A DNA stretch of 64,000 nt. Origin: Methylophaga sp. Lineage in GTDB: Bacteria; Pseudomonadota; Gammaproteobacteria; Nitrosococcales; Methylophagaceae. The translations under genes were made by a program, and so were the position numbers. Positions 1 through 9,220 of the stretch are shown here, piece after piece (positions within the stretch are counted from its first letter, which is position 1; every line of letters begins with the position of its first letter). The notes under the pieces were generated by a model that worked only from the letters and a program-made list of their open reading frames with translations, was not told the DNA's origin and made no database searches. The stretch lies in NCBI GenBank assembly GCA_002733715.2, contig NVWQ02000053.1:62001-126000 (forward strand), in the 5' to 3' direction.

Positions 1-140
1 TCATCACCACCACCTGCTAAGAAAAACCAGCCACCTGCACCGGCTAAAGCCAGAACAACAACAGCAATGATAATAATCATTTTTTTAGATTTTCCGTCGC
101 CTTCTTCGCTTAGGTCTATATCGTCTATTTTTTCTGCCAT
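1..140 (-). CDS. fliL: FliL-type flagellar basal body protein (N-terminal part)
   Basis: Only the first 46 or so codons are inside the window. The reverse strand from the ATG at 138-140 gives a short acidic, lysine-containing cytoplasmic start (MAEKIDDIDLSEEGDGKSKK), then one hydrophobic helix rich in I, V, L, A and G, then a Gly-rich stretch running off the edge. This short tail, single anchor and glycine linker is the usual FliL N-terminus; FliL sits in the inner membrane around the stator and affects flagellar torque. A second FliL-domain gene lies 50 bp upstream on the same strand. The call rests on N-terminal architecture only, since the FliL domain itself is out of view. Confidence 0.6.
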   Translation of the reverse strand, partial: MAEKIDDIDLSEEGDGKSKKMIIIIAVVVLALAGAGGWFFLAGGGD

Positions 141-190
141 CAGAGCATTCCTAATTTAGTTATATTATGGTTTAGCAATTAGTGTGCCTT

Positions 191-613
191 TTATTGAAGA
201 ATAAAACTGGTGAAGTAGACAGCATCGAGATTATCTTGCCCGGTTTCTTCTTTTAAAATTGCTTTTATTGTCTTGAGAGTATTGGCTTGTAAGGCTTTTC
301 TTCCTTCTGTGCTTGTTACTTCTTCAAATGATTGGGATGAGAATAAAGTACGAAGCGAATCTTCTAACATGGGCAGATTTAATTCAGCACTGCTAATAAT
401 CTCTGGGTTATGTGCCATTAAGCTGACTTTTATCTGTAGATACCGAGCTTTCTTTTTGCTTTGATTAAGAAAATTAATCGTAAAAGCTTCAGGAAATGCA
501 AAATAAACCGCTTGGGGTGGGGCTTCCTCATCGTCTCCAGCCCAAGAGGGCATAGAAAAAAAACTAAGATTAATGAAGATAAATAGTAAGACGTTTGTTA
601 TTGTCAGCCGCAT
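191..613 (-). CDS. Exported FliL-domain protein
   Basis: 140 residues. A signal peptide (about 1-25, ending SWAG) replaces the usual membrane anchor. The rest matches the FliL domain: 'YFAFPEAFTINFLNQSKKKARYLQIKVSL' resembles the FliL core in which a F.VN strand is followed by RYL.V.V. It then has the conserved acidic/basic helix and the C-terminal 'LDAVYFTSFILQ' strand. It is probably periplasmic, either lipid-free or cleaved. It lies just upstream of a second, membrane-anchored FliL gene on the same strand and probably shares its transcript. FliL paralogues outside the main flagellar operon are known in gammaproteobacteria; a role at the motor is inferred. Confidence 0.7.
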   Translation of the reverse strand: MRLTITNVLLFIFINLSFFSMPSWAGDDEEAPPQAVYFAFPEAFTINFLNQSKKKARYLQIKVSLMAHNPEIISSAELNLPMLEDSLRTLFSSQSFEEVTSTEGRKALQANTLKTIKAILKEETGQDNLDAVYFTSFILQ

Positions 614-700
614 GCTTGGTATACTCCGTAGTATTCGTTAAGCTTTATCTAGCAAGAAGTGTGACAATTTTGATTAAGCAGTATTAAAAGGGCAGATAGA

Positions 701-1579
701 TTGAACAATAACCGTAAACCTAAAACCGTTTCATGGCATGATAGATTGGCTACTCTACCGCAATATTTAATACCTCAGCACCTGTTATCAGTAACTATGC
801 ACCGCTTAGCCAACAGTAAAGTAACTTGGTTTAAGAAAGCATTTATTCATTTTATTGTTTCTCGCTATAAAGTGAATGTTAGTGAAGCAGCCGAAACAGA
901 TCTATCGACTTATTCAAGTTTTAACGATTTTTTTACCCGAGCTTTACGCAAGGGGATTAGACCGATTGCGGGGGGTGACAATATTATGACGTCACCAGTT
1001 GATGGTGCCGTGAGTCAAATAGGTGCCATTCAATCAGGGCGGATTATTCAAGCAAAAGGGCGAGATTATAGTGTTGTTGAATTATTAGGTGGTGATGCCG
1101 ACCTTGCTCAGCAATTTGAACAAGGGCAATTTGCAACAATCTATTTGTCGCCAAAAGATTATCACCGTATTCATATGCCGTTAACAGGCAAGCTAAAGAT
1201 GATGCGTTATATCCCTGGAAAATTATTTTCAGTGAACCCTCGCACTGCACGTGCAGTGCCTAGGTTATTTGCTAGAAATGAACGTGTTATTACCGTATTT
1301 GAAACGGAGCAAGGCCCTATAGTAATGGTATTGGTAGGCGCTATATTTGTTGGCAGCATGGAAACGGTCTGGGAAGGGAAAATAACCCCACCCTATAGCC
1401 GTGATATTAAGACATGGGATTATATTGGTGACGATATTGTTAGTTTAGATAAAGGGCAAGAAATGGGTCGGTTTAATATGGGATCGACAGTTGTGTTGTT
1501 ACTGCCAAAATCGATGCAGTCGTTCAAGCCCGAATTTACTACTGAAAGTATTATTAAATTAGGTGAGGCAATGATGTAA
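701..1579 (+). CDS. psd: Phosphatidylserine decarboxylase proenzyme
   Basis: Makes phosphatidylethanolamine from phosphatidylserine at the inner membrane using a pyruvoyl cofactor. The 292 residues match the usual bacterial length. The N-terminal 'SWHDRLATLPQYLIP' matches the family start. 'FNDFFTRALRKGIRPI' and 'SPVDGAVSQIG' follow, with 'LSPKDYHRIHMPL' in the core. The autocleavage motif near the C-terminus is MGST rather than the commoner LGST; the Gly-Ser bond that self-cleaves is intact. The start is TTG at 701, because no ATG precedes the conserved SWHDR segment and AAAGGG lies upstream. The gene diverges from the exported FliL-domain gene and ends at a strong terminator facing zwf. Confidence 0.95.
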   Translation: MNNNRKPKTVSWHDRLATLPQYLIPQHLLSVTMHRLANSKVTWFKKAFIHFIVSRYKVNVSEAAETDLSTYSSFNDFFTRALRKGIRPIAGGDNIMTSPVDGAVSQIGAIQSGRIIQAKGRDYSVVELLGGDADLAQQFEQGQFATIYLSPKDYHRIHMPLTGKLKMMRYIPGKLFSVNPRTARAVPRLFARNERVITVFETEQGPIVMVLVGAIFVGSMETVWEGKITPPYSRDIKTWDYIGDDIVSLDKGQEMGRFNMGSTVVLLLPKSMQSFKPEFTTESIIKLGEAMM

Positions 1580-1590
1580 CTAGCAGAAGC

Positions 1591-1629
1591 AAAAAAGCCA
1601 GATTTAGTTTCTCTAATCTGGCTTTTTTA
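1591..1629. terminator. Bidirectional intrinsic terminator between psd and zwf
   Basis: A 14-bp stem, AAAAAAGCCAGATT against AATCTGGCTTTTTT, with a short loop. It carries a T tract on both strands, so it can end both psd (rightward) and zwf (leftward). It sits 12 bp after the psd stop. Confidence 0.9.
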
Positions 1630-1650
1630 TTTCAGTGTCAGAATTGAGTT

Positions 1651-3123
1651 TTAATCAACATTATTCCGCCATTGATGACATGAATCATCAAAGATTTGGC
1701 TGACTTCTTCTGGTCCCCATGTACCGGCTGGATAGGTGTGTACAAAATCTTGTTCCTTAGACCATTTTTCAATAATTGGGTCAACGGCTTTCCAAGCTAA
1801 ATTGACTTCATCAGCACGTAAGAATAATGAACGGTCACCTAAAATAGCATTTAGAATCATAGCTTCATAAGCATCTAATTTATGTTCAGGATCTTCTTCT
1901 TCATTGGTTTCTAAACCAACAGTATGAGCGACAATCTCTAAGCCAGGTTGTTTAGCTTGTAATTCAATGCGTAGTGTATTATCTGGTTGTAAACCCATAG
2001 TGATCCAGTTGGCATGGCTATTACCGATCTCCGTTTCTTTGAATAGTTCTTGAGGTGGCTTTTTAAAGCGAATGGCAATCATTGCTTTTGATTCTGGCAT
2101 GCATTTACCTGTGCGCAGATAAAATGGTACATCACGCCAGCGCCAGTTATCGATATAAAGTTTCATCGCAGCATATGTTTCAGTCACACTATTTGCTGGT
2201 GCATCGTCTTCTTCTAAATAACCTTGTTGGGCTTTTCCAGCAACGGTTCCAGCTGCATATTGACCGCGAAAAGCATGGCTATCAACCATGTCTTCCGTAA
2301 TCGGGCGAATTGATTTAAGTACTTTTACTTTTTCATCACGTAGAGATTCATCATTTAAATCTGCTGGTGGTTCCATCGCGATTAATGTCATTACTTGTAA
2401 TAAATGACTTTGGATCATATCGCGCATGGCGCCCGAACCATCATAGTAGCCAGCACGGCCACCAACACCCTGTTGTTCGGCATGCGTGATTTGTACGTGA
2501 TCAATGTAATTGCGATTCCATAGCGGCTCTAACAATAAATTAGCAAAGCGGAACACAAGGATATTTTGTACTGTACCTTTCCCTAGATAATGGTCGATGC
2601 GGTAAGTTTGTTTTTCAGTGAAGTTGCGGCTAATCACTTGTTCTAATTCAGCAGCACTTTTTTGATCATAACCAAACGGCTTTTCGACTACTAGATGACG
2701 CCAGCCTTTGTCTTCTTTATTTAATCCTACAGCGGCAAGTTGATCGCCAACTACGCCAAATAAAGAGGGGCTGATAGAAAGATAAAATACGATATTGTCT
2801 GGAAAGTCATTAGCTGGATCTGCTAACATTGCTTTTAGATCTTGGTAAGAATCAGCATCATTAATATCATTTTTGAAATAACTAACTTTAGCTAAAAAGT
2901 TTTCTAATGCATCAGCATTAACGCCGCCACGCGCTTTAGGAGTGACATAATCGCTAACCAAAGATAGCCATTCATCATGTTCTTTATCACTCCGGCCCAT
3001 ACAAATTATTTTTGTATCATCGGTTAAACGGTTTTCGATATTTAAATGGTAAAGTGCTGGCAGTAGTTTCTTTTTGGACAAGTCGCCAGTAGAACCAAAA
3101 ATGATAATTGTGCAAGGTTTCAT
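1651..3123 (-). CDS. zwf: Glucose-6-phosphate 1-dehydrogenase
   Basis: Oxidises glucose 6-phosphate to 6-phosphogluconolactone with NAD(P)+, the entry step of the oxidative pentose phosphate and Entner-Doudoroff pathways. Seen: the Rossmann-fold nucleotide motif '[14 protein letters not shown]' at the N-terminus, 'VEKPFGYD', and the substrate/catalytic motif '[13 protein letters not shown]' near residue 175-190. The length of 490 is normal. An in-frame ATG lies 12 bp further upstream (3135), but the GGGAG ribosome site falls inside that extension with good spacing to the ATG at 3123, so I use 3123. It is divergent from glgA with only 65 bp between. No gnd, edd or pgl lies beside it. Confidence 0.96.
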   Translation of the reverse strand: MKPCTIIIFGSTGDLSKKKLLPALYHLNIENRLTDDTKIICMGRSDKEHDEWLSLVSDYVTPKARGGVNADALENFLAKVSYFKNDINDADSYQDLKAMLADPANDFPDNIVFYLSISPSLFGVVGDQLAAVGLNKEDKGWRHLVVEKPFGYDQKSAAELEQVISRNFTEKQTYRIDHYLGKGTVQNILVFRFANLLLEPLWNRNYIDHVQITHAEQQGVGGRAGYYDGSGAMRDMIQSHLLQVMTLIAMEPPADLNDESLRDEKVKVLKSIRPITEDMVDSHAFRGQYAAGTVAGKAQQGYLEEDDAPANSVTETYAAMKLYIDNWRWRDVPFYLRTGKCMPESKAMIAIRFKKPPQELFKETEIGNSHANWITMGLQPDNTLRIELQAKQPGLEIVAHTVGLETNEEEDPEHKLDAYEAMILNAILGDRSLFLRADEVNLAWKAVDPIIEKWSKEQDFVHTYPAGTWGPEEVSQIFDDSCHQWRNNVD

Positions 3124-3188
3124 GTTTTCTCCCATTGCGGGCTGATTAATATATAATTGAGCAATTGTACAATTTTTAGGAGGATGGC

Positions 3189-4655
3189 GTGCGAAAAATT
3201 CTGTTTGCTAGTAGTGAGGTTCACCCCTTAATTAAGACGGGTGGTTTAGCAGATGTTTCAGCTAGCCTGCCTATAGCACTTGCGAAACAACAACAGGATG
3301 TACGAATTATTTTACCTGCTTACCGACAATGTCTCGAAGCACTAGATAAAATTGAAACGGTTGCGACGGTAAAGTTAGATGGTTTTCACTTACCCATTGA
3401 AATATTGCAGTCAACATTACCTAATTCAGATGTGCCGATTTGGTTAGTAAACTCTCCTGAACATTTTGATCGTGAAGGTGGTCCTTATGGTACAGCAGAA
3501 GCGGGTGATTGGGAGGATAATGCAGCGCGATTCACACTCTTTTCACGTGCTATTGCGGCGATAGCATTAGATCAACTTGGTTTGGATTGGCAGCCAGATA
3601 TTTTACATTGTAATGATTGGCAAACAGGTCTTGCTCCGGCATTGATTGCGAATGAAGCTAATCGACCAGCCACTGTTTTCACTATTCATAATTTAGCCTA
3701 TCAAGGCTTGTATCCCCAAGATGTTTTTGAAGCCTTAGATTTACCATCATCGCTATGGCATAGTGAGGGTGTTGAGTTTTATGACTTAATGTCATTTATG
3801 AAAGGTGGGCTGATCTATGCCGATCATGTAACTACTGTTAGTCCAACGTATGCTGATGAAATATGTACATATGAATTTGGCTATGGTTTAGAAGGATTGT
3901 TATCCCATCGCGCTGACCAAGGTCGGCTGACAGGAATTCTAAATGGTATCGATATGGATGAATGGAATCCCGAGATCGATCCCTATATTAGTAAAAACTA
4001 TTCAGTTAAAAATATTCGGTACAAAGCTGCTAATAAAACGGCTTTGCAACAATTATTTTCATTGCCAGAAAAAGAAGATGTACTGGTAATGGGTATGATT
4101 AGCCGATTGGTATCACAAAAAGGTGTTGATCTCACTTTAGATGCCGTAGGAAAGCTATTAGATGCAGGTGAAAACATACAACTTATCTGTTTAGGAAGCG
4201 GCGAAGCATCGTATGAACAAGATTTACGTGTTTTGCGGGCGCGACATCCTGATAAAGTAGGATTACACATTGGATATAGTGAAGAATTGTCGCATCAAAT
4301 AGAAGCAGGATCCGATGTGTTTTTAATGCCTTCTCGCTTTGAACCTTGTGGGTTGAATCAACTTTATAGCCTACGTTATGGCACTTTACCTGTTGTTAGA
4401 AACACCGGTGGTTTAGCTGATAGTGTGGTCAATGTTGCAGGTGATAATTTGAAAAATGATTTTGCAACGGGTTTTAAATTTACTGCTGCTACTGCAGAAG
4501 CATTAGAAGAAACGTTGCAGCGTGCAATGGGTTTATTCAAGCACCCTCGCATTTGGCGTAAGGTTATGGTTACAGCTATGAACCAAGATTATAGTTGGGA
4601 AAAGAGCTCGCAAGCTTATCAAGTTTTGTATGATAATTTATTAGATAATGCTTAA
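3189..4655 (+). CDS. glgA: Glycogen synthase (ADP-glucose type)
   Basis: Transfers glucose from ADP-glucose to growing alpha-1,4-glucan. It is a GT5 enzyme with two Rossmann-like domains. 'KTGGLADV' at residues 17-24 is the ADP-glucose binding loop; '[11 protein letters not shown]' and 'TIHNLAYQG' follow; the C-terminal domain has '[32 protein letters not shown]' split across the active cleft. The 488 residues are standard. The start is GTG at 3189, with a perfect AGGAGG at 3178-3183 five bases before it. The gene stands without glgB, glgC or glgP beside it, which is unusual since glycogen genes often cluster. Confidence 0.96.
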   Translation: MRKILFASSEVHPLIKTGGLADVSASLPIALAKQQQDVRIILPAYRQCLEALDKIETVATVKLDGFHLPIEILQSTLPNSDVPIWLVNSPEHFDREGGPYGTAEAGDWEDNAARFTLFSRAIAAIALDQLGLDWQPDILHCNDWQTGLAPALIANEANRPATVFTIHNLAYQGLYPQDVFEALDLPSSLWHSEGVEFYDLMSFMKGGLIYADHVTTVSPTYADEICTYEFGYGLEGLLSHRADQGRLTGILNGIDMDEWNPEIDPYISKNYSVKNIRYKAANKTALQQLFSLPEKEDVLVMGMISRLVSQKGVDLTLDAVGKLLDAGENIQLICLGSGEASYEQDLRVLRARHPDKVGLHIGYSEELSHQIEAGSDVFLMPSRFEPCGLNQLYSLRYGTLPVVRNTGGLADSVVNVAGDNLKNDFATGFKFTAATAEALEETLQRAMGLFKHPRIWRKVMVTAMNQDYSWEKSSQAYQVLYDNLLDNA

Positions 4656-4665
4656 TAGATAGAGG

Positions 4666-5040
4666 CTATTCTTCATCATCAATACTGGGTTCACTGGTAT
4701 AACCATGAAAATATGACCAGCCATATCCCCAGCGGAATTTAGTGGGCCAATATGGAGATCCTCCTACGCGGACACCTGCCAACATTAGTTGAGCGATAAG
4801 CGGTTCGCCGACTTCAGCAACGCAATTCTTTAATGCCAAATCAGCATCTAGTCGTTGTTGATAAGTTCCGCCACGCCAATAGGCTTTATCATGCACGGTG
4901 CAACAATTTAACCAGAGCTGTTGTTGCTCAAAAGTGCCATCAGGAAAAGTGCTGCAACCATCAGAGGTAAAGGGTTTTATTTCTTCAGCATAGGCGTTAG
5001 TAAGGAGTGTTAACAAAGCAATGAAAAGTAATTGTTTCAT
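4666..5040 (-). CDS. Small exported phospholipase A2-like protein
   Basis: 124 residues with a signal peptide (about 1-18, ending AYA). The mature part has 'DGCSTFPDGT', then 'WLNCCTVHDKAYWRGGTYQQRLDADLALKNCV'. The Cys-Cys-x-x-His-Asp signature matches the catalytic helix of phospholipase A2 folds, and the GG...R..AD..L..C arrangement is common in short bacterial proteins of this kind. The canonical calcium loop is not obvious, so lipase activity is not certain. It is the last gene of a four-gene operon; its ATG overlaps the stop of the PqiA-like gene by 4 bp, so it is likely translationally coupled. Confidence 0.6.
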   Translation of the reverse strand: MKQLLFIALLTLLTNAYAEEIKPFTSDGCSTFPDGTFEQQQLWLNCCTVHDKAYWRGGTYQQRLDADLALKNCVAEVGEPLIAQLMLAGVRVGGSPYWPTKFRWGYGWSYFHGYTSEPSIDDEE

Positions 5041-5531
5041 GGCTCAGATGTCGCTTCTAAAGCTGCCTCGCTTAAACTCACTACTTGTTGGGTAATCAGC
5101 ATAATGAGTAATACCGCCGCACCGAATATATATAAACCTGCATGAACTTGAATGCTGGCAATGGCACCTAATTTGACGCTGACAATTAATATGGCTACGA
5201 CCATCACATCTAACATCGCCCAGCGACCATAATCATGCATCAGGTGTAGCATCTTTTTACGGCGATTTGGATGAGGTGTATCAGGGTGGAGTAGGTTAAA
5301 TAATAGAATGATTTTTGCTATTGGCATCACAATGCTAAATAGGGCGATGATGATAAATAGAATGATTTGTCCTTCAATCAATAATTGCCATACTCCGGCG
5401 ATAATTGATAGTGAATGTTTCACGATAATGAATTTACTAATTGTCAACATTGGGGCAATAAAACCGATTAATAATAATACTGAGCTAAAAACCAGTAAGT
5501 AGCGTAGTTGCTGGGCGTTAAGCTGTTTCAT
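5037..5531 (-). CDS. PqiA-family (paraquat-inducible protein A) membrane protein
   Basis: 164 residues with four predicted transmembrane helices: about 12-30, 50-78, 100-125 and 130-152. 'PMAKIILL' after the second helix and 'GRWAMLDVMVVAIL' at the third are typical of the PqiA domain (the family's 'W.M.DVF.va.lv' motif). Classical PqiA proteins carry two such domains; this is a single-domain member. PqiA/YebS proteins partner MCE proteins in lipid transport, but no MCE gene is nearby. The gene overlaps its neighbours by 4 bp at both ends. Confidence 0.8.
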   Translation of the reverse strand: MKQLNAQQLRYLLVFSSVLLLIGFIAPMLTISKFIIVKHSLSIIAGVWQLLIEGQIILFIIIALFSIVMPIAKIILLFNLLHPDTPHPNRRKKMLHLMHDYGRWAMLDVMVVAILIVSVKLGAIASIQVHAGLYIFGAAVLLIMLITQQVVSLSEAALEATSEP

Positions 5532-6751
5532 TCCTTGTCTGTGCGATCTTTCTTAGCAACATAACGTGGTTTAGCAGCATTCTTTTTAGATTTTGATTTG
5601 GCCTTATTCTTTTTATATTTAGGTTCAAGCCCTTTTATTTTTGCAATCGGTAACTTCATTTTCAAATGAAATTCAAGACGTTCAAGGTTTTTCAAATCAT
5701 GATGTTCAACTAAGTTAATCGCGGCGCCTGTTTGTTCGCCTCGACCCGTGCGGCCAATACGGTGAATGTATATTTCGCCTTTGAATGGAATATCATAGTT
5801 AATAACATGGCTGATATTAGTTAAATCTAAGCCTCGTGCAGCGACATCTGTTGCTACCATTACTTTCACTTGTCCAATACGGAATTTACGTGTTTTGTCT
5901 CGACGCACTGCTTGATCAAAATCGCCATGCATCACTTGAGCAGAAATATTACGAGATTGTAGCCACTCGGTCACTTCTTCAGCACGTTCACGTTTGTTAC
6001 AAAACACTAATGCACTGCTACAGGATTCATTATTAATAGTAGCCAATAAAAGTGCTTGTTTATGTTCTTTATTATCAGCAAAGTAGATAGTTTGGGATAC
6101 TTGTTCTGATTTCTCATTCGCCGGATTAATTTGAATAATTTCAGCATCATGTAATAATTCTTCAGCAAAGATTTCAACACCACTGCCTGCTAATGTAGCC
6201 GAGAATAAACAGGCCTGAAAACCATCTGAAATGGTGGCTAATAAAGCTAAGACATCAGGGCCTTGCCCCATATCAAGCATACGATCTGCTTCATCGATAA
6301 CCACCAACTCTATATCAGATAAATCAATGAATTCATCAGCAACTAAATTTAATAAGCGACCTGGTGTGGCAATAATAATGTCACACGCTTGTTGAGCGTA
6401 ATTAGCTTGTTTTGCCTGTGAAAAACCACCGGTGACAATAGCCGTGTTGACCTTAATATTTCTAGCTAACTGCGTCACCACATGCTGAATTTGAAATGCC
6501 AGCTCACGTGTCGGTGCCAGTATTAATACTCTAGGATTGGCACTCTTATTAGGTTCATCAATTAATTGCTGTAAAGCAGGTAGCACAAACGCCGCTGTCT
6601 TCCCAGTGCCCGTTGCCGCTCCTGCTAATACATCTTTACCTTCAAGAATAAAGGGGATCGTTGCTTGTTGAATCTCAGTTGGAGACGCGAACTTGATTGA
6701 AGTAAGTGCGTCGAGTAGCTTGTCATCAAGCATTAAATCATCAAATGTCAT
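5528..6751 (-). CDS. srmB: DEAD-box ATP-dependent RNA helicase, SrmB-like
   Basis: 407 residues. The helicase motifs run in order: Q motif region 'FASPTEIQQATIP', Walker A 'AATGTGKTAAF', 'PTRELAFQ', 'TPGRLL', 'DEAD' (VVIDEADRMLDMG), 'SAT', then '[12 protein letters not shown]' and 'HRIGRTGR'. A short, very Lys-rich tail follows (from about residue 375), like other RNA-binding DEAD proteins. The N-terminal 'FDDLMLDDKLLDAL' and 'DVLAGAATGTGKTAA' resemble E. coli SrmB, which assists large-subunit assembly; RhlE is the alternative. It sits unusually in an operon with envelope proteins, overlapping the genes on both sides by 4 bp. Confidence 0.85.
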   Translation of the reverse strand: MTFDDLMLDDKLLDALTSIKFASPTEIQQATIPFILEGKDVLAGAATGTGKTAAFVLPALQQLIDEPNKSANPRVLILAPTRELAFQIQHVVTQLARNIKVNTAIVTGGFSQAKQANYAQQACDIIIATPGRLLNLVADEFIDLSDIELVVIDEADRMLDMGQGPDVLALLATISDGFQACLFSATLAGSGVEIFAEELLHDAEIIQINPANEKSEQVSQTIYFADNKEHKQALLLATINNESCSSALVFCNKRERAEEVTEWLQSRNISAQVMHGDFDQAVRRDKTRKFRIGQVKVMVATDVAARGLDLTNISHVINYDIPFKGEIYIHRIGRTGRGEQTGAAINLVEHHDLKNLERLEFHLKMKLPIAKIKGLEPKYKKNKAKSKSKKNAAKPRYVAKKDRTDKE

Positions 6752-7623
6752 GGGTTTTCTTTTATCTTGTAAGCGGTTAGATAGCCGGAGTTCATCATCG
6801 GTATGATGATTAAGTGTTGTTCAGCTAAAACAGTGTGATCGGCACTTCCTTGTCTCAGTGTAACTAGTGTTTTACTGATACCTGCTGGAGTAATGTGTAA
6901 TAGCGTGCCAGCCATCCAATCGGTCACATAATAATTACCGTTCGCATCACTTTCGAGGCCATCAAGATTACCTGCCGGTGATGCGTCTCCTAAACTTTTT
7001 ATTTTTTTAGAAGCAAGGTCAATGGTTTTGATATGCCCTGGTATGGCTGTAGCAAAGCCGTCTGTCATATTGCCCCAGCTAGCAACAAGAAGTTGATTGC
7101 CTTCAACCAATAAACCATTAGGCACTTCAAGTTGATCTGATTGCATCCATAATTCAAATTTACCGTTGTGAAGGCGATAAATTGAATTTGTTAAAAAGCC
7201 TGATACATAGATATTACCATCTCCATCTGCGGCAACGTCATTTAAGAATTTGGCTTTTGGTGCTGAATAATGCTGGATGATTTTTTGATTTTTAATATTA
7301 ACTACAACTAATTCATTGATGTCAGCAATATATAGTTTGCCATCAACAATGGTCATACCTTTGGGAGCATTAAGCCCATCAATCCAATGTTGATCAATGA
7401 TTTTTCCATCAACAGATAATAAAGAAATATAGCCATTACCAGCCGCTTCAGTAGGATTACCATTTACATTCGAAACATAGAGCTGTTTACGCTTAGCGTC
7501 ATAAACAACAGATTCTGGTTGGTCAAAGACCGTTTCTGTTTGCCATGCGGGGAGTAAAATCGGCGATGCGGCCGAGCTTATTATAGGTAGTAAGAGTACG
7601 ATCATGCCCAATATTCGGTTCAT
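6748..7623 (-). CDS. Exported SMP-30/gluconolactonase-like beta-propeller protein
   Basis: 291 residues with an N-terminal signal peptide (about 1-18, ending SSAAS). The rest consists of repeated short strands with 'PESVVYDAKRKQLYVSN', 'APKGMTIVDGKLYIAD', 'FLNDVAADGDGNIYVSG', 'PNGLLVEGNQLLVASWG' and 'NLDGLESDANGNYYVTDW'. This is the periodic signature of six-bladed SMP-30/gluconolaconase/NHL propellers. The acidic and asparagine metal ligands of gluconolactonases (N..D..G.y.sd pattern) are partly present. The substrate is unknown. It is the first gene of the four-gene minus-strand operon and overlaps the helicase gene by 4 bp. Confidence 0.75.
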   Translation of the reverse strand: MNRILGMIVLLLPIISSAASPILLPAWQTETVFDQPESVVYDAKRKQLYVSNVNGNPTEAAGNGYISLLSVDGKIIDQHWIDGLNAPKGMTIVDGKLYIADINELVVVNIKNQKIIQHYSAPKAKFLNDVAADGDGNIYVSGFLTNSIYRLHNGKFELWMQSDQLEVPNGLLVEGNQLLVASWGNMTDGFATAIPGHIKTIDLASKKIKSLGDASPAGNLDGLESDANGNYYVTDWMAGTLLHITPAGISKTLVTLRQGSADHTVLAEQHLIIIPMMNSGYLTAYKIKENP

Positions 7624-7667
7624 AGTAATTTCCAGACTAAATAGAATGTAGGCAAATGATACCAGTG

Positions 7668-8111
7668 TTAGCTTTGACTGGCTAAGATAGCTTGGCTTAG
7701 AATCCAGTAACGGGAAAATTTGCCAGTAGTTACTAAAACTAAAAACAAACCGAAGTTTACTTTTAACATCCCAGCAATAAAGGTAAGAGGATCACCTATT
7801 ATTGGCACCCATGCGAGTAACAGGGACCACTTGCCATAACGATTGAAGTGTTTTTCGGCCTTGTCTGTTTGTTTTTGTGTAAGCTTAAACCAGCGGTGCA
7901 GTATGCCATCAGCACCCCAGTGACCAATTAGGTAATTAACGATTGAACCTAATACATTAGCGAATGTAGCGATGATAATTACAGTGAGTGGGTTTTCACC
8001 TGCAAGCAATAACGCTGATAATACCAGTTCAGAACTAAGAGGCAATATTGTGGCAGCAAGAAAGGCTGATATGCCGAGTCCCCAAAGACCCAATTCAGAT
8101 AATAGGTCCAT
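7668..8111 (-). CDS. yqaA: YqaA family membrane protein (DedA/SNARE-associated type)
   Basis: 147 residues, four to five hydrophobic segments. 'AFLAATILPLSSELVL' near the N-terminus and 'GSIVNYLIGHWGADGI' then 'GKWSLLLAWVPIIGDPLTFIAGML' match the YqaA subgroup of the DedA (VTT/SNARE-associated) superfamily; DedA relatives act in membrane lipid or proton homeostasis. The segment with a G..xxx.P.(I/V)G. pattern is intact. A broken second copy of the same gene lies at 10631-10806, beyond the TetR island. Confidence 0.85.
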   Translation of the reverse strand: MDLLSELGLWGLGISAFLAATILPLSSELVLSALLLAGENPLTVIIIATFANVLGSIVNYLIGHWGADGILHRWFKLTQKQTDKAEKHFNRYGKWSLLLAWVPIIGDPLTFIAGMLKVNFGLFLVLVTTGKFSRYWILSQAILASQS

Positions 8112-8490
8112 GAATTAAGAACAATTACAGAGTGATTGGCTTGGTTGAGTTAACAAAATAATCCTTGTAAAGATATTGCTGGCCAGTTAGCTTCATTATG
8201 AGGTTTCAATACAGAGTAGTTTACTTGTTTTTTTTAACACGTATCTTTATTTAGTAATTCACTACTTAATGTGTAGTTGCTCGGACTTCATTTTATACTT
8301 ATGGGTATCTGAGCTAGATGTGATCTGACAGCTGCCGACCCCAAGCGGTCATTTGGATGTATGGCCTAAGGTGGCGCCTAATATCCGTGGCCAAATTTTC
8401 TTGACCTTCATCTCTGGCGGAATGGTTCATTCGAGTGGATTTCGGTCGATCGCCCTTAACAAGGATAATTGGAATTTAATATCCTAAGCG
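8112..8490. other. 379-bp gene-free stretch with a GC-richer block
   Basis: No convincing ORF. The left half (8112-8320) is AT-rich. The right half, about 8325-8465, is clearly richer in G and C than its surroundings and includes short complementary words such as GACCCCAAGCGGTC. It marks one edge of the accessory TetR island, between the intact yqaA and the TetR gene. No terminal repeats or target duplications could be recognised by eye. Confidence 0.4.
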
Positions 8491-9099
8491 TTAATTTCCT
8501 TGGCTCTGTTCCACTACTTCTTTGGTTTTTCCAGCAGCATTGATTGCTGCATTGGTGATAGAAATAGCGATTTTATCTGCAGTCTTAATAGAAGCTACTG
8601 CTCTGGCCATAGTAAGCCCACCAATTAAAATACCTAATACAGCCCAAGCCTTAGATAGACATTCTGCATGCGAAGTTCCAATAAGACCTTGAGCCATAAG
8701 CTCAACTATCTCGATCATTTTTTCTTGATATATTTCGTGTATTTCAGGTTTAGTGCGAACAACTTCGGGAGATAGGGTTGTCATTGCACAACCACATGAA
8801 AGGTTATCACGATGCGCTTGGCCTAGATAATAATCTGTAAAAGCCACAATCCATTTCTTACCATGTTGAAGTTGAAATTCAGGGATTGCAGCAATCACTT
8901 CATCAAGCCCTACCGACAATGCGGCTTCAAATGCACCCTCTTTTGAACCTAAGTGAGCATAAAAGGCACCCGAAGTTACTCCAGCCTCTTTAGATATGCT
9001 ATCAACACCAATTCCCGCATAACCATTACTTCTAAAACCTTGACTGGCTGCGTTAATAATACGTTTTCTAGTTTCTTGTCTTTTACTTATTTTCGTCAT
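8491..9099 (-). CDS. TetR/AcrR family transcriptional repressor
   Basis: 202 residues. The N-terminal helix-turn-helix (about 8-55) reads 'TRKRIINAASQGFRSNGYAGIGVDSISKEAGVTSGAFYAHLGSKEGAFEAAL', a textbook TetR DNA-binding domain. The ligand domain has 'CGCAMTTLSPEV', as in TetR members that carry a cysteine pair and sit beside electrophile or oxidoreductase genes. It is divergent from a tautomerase and a hydrolase gene. The shared 218-bp gap holds three copies of one palindrome, the likely operators, so the protein probably represses both itself and the tautomerase-hydrolase unit. The inducer is unknown. Confidence 0.92.
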   Translation of the reverse strand: MTKISKRQETRKRIINAASQGFRSNGYAGIGVDSISKEAGVTSGAFYAHLGSKEGAFEAALSVGLDEVIAAIPEFQLQHGKKWIVAFTDYYLGQAHRDNLSCGCAMTTLSPEVVRTKPEIHEIYQEKMIEIVELMAQGLIGTSHAECLSKAWAVLGILIGGLTMARAVASIKTADKIAISITNAAINAAGKTKEVVEQSQGN

Positions 9100-9152
9100 T
9101 TAAATATTCAAAGTGCTGAGAGTATCCTCATTATAACTGTGTTCCCCCTAAT

Positions 9153-9172
9153 AATATAGCGACTGTTATATT
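9153..9172. promoter_or_regulatory. TetR-type operator 1
   Basis: AATATAGCGACTGTTATATT, an imperfect palindrome closest to the TetR start. It shares the arms AATATA and TTATATT with two other copies. It lies between the TetR start codon and the rightward promoter and so could block the regulator's own transcription. Confidence 0.75.
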
Positions 9173-9177
9173 TTATC

Positions 9178-9206
9178 TTGACAATATAGTGATCGTTATA
9201 TAAGAT
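9178..9206 (+). promoter_or_regulatory. Sigma70 promoter for the tautomerase-hydrolase unit
   Basis: TTGACA at 9178-9183, a 17-bp spacer, then TAAGAT at 9201-9206. The spacer is almost entirely filled by operator 2, the standard geometry for repression by a TetR protein occupying the spacer. Confidence 0.65.
9183..9202. promoter_or_regulatory. TetR-type operator 2
   Basis: AATATAGTGATCGTTATATA, 30 bp (about three helical turns) from operator 1 and located in the spacer of the rightward promoter. It is the best-conserved copy of the palindrome core TGATCGTTATA. Confidence 0.78.
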
Positions 9207-9220
9207 CTCCTTAACTACAA

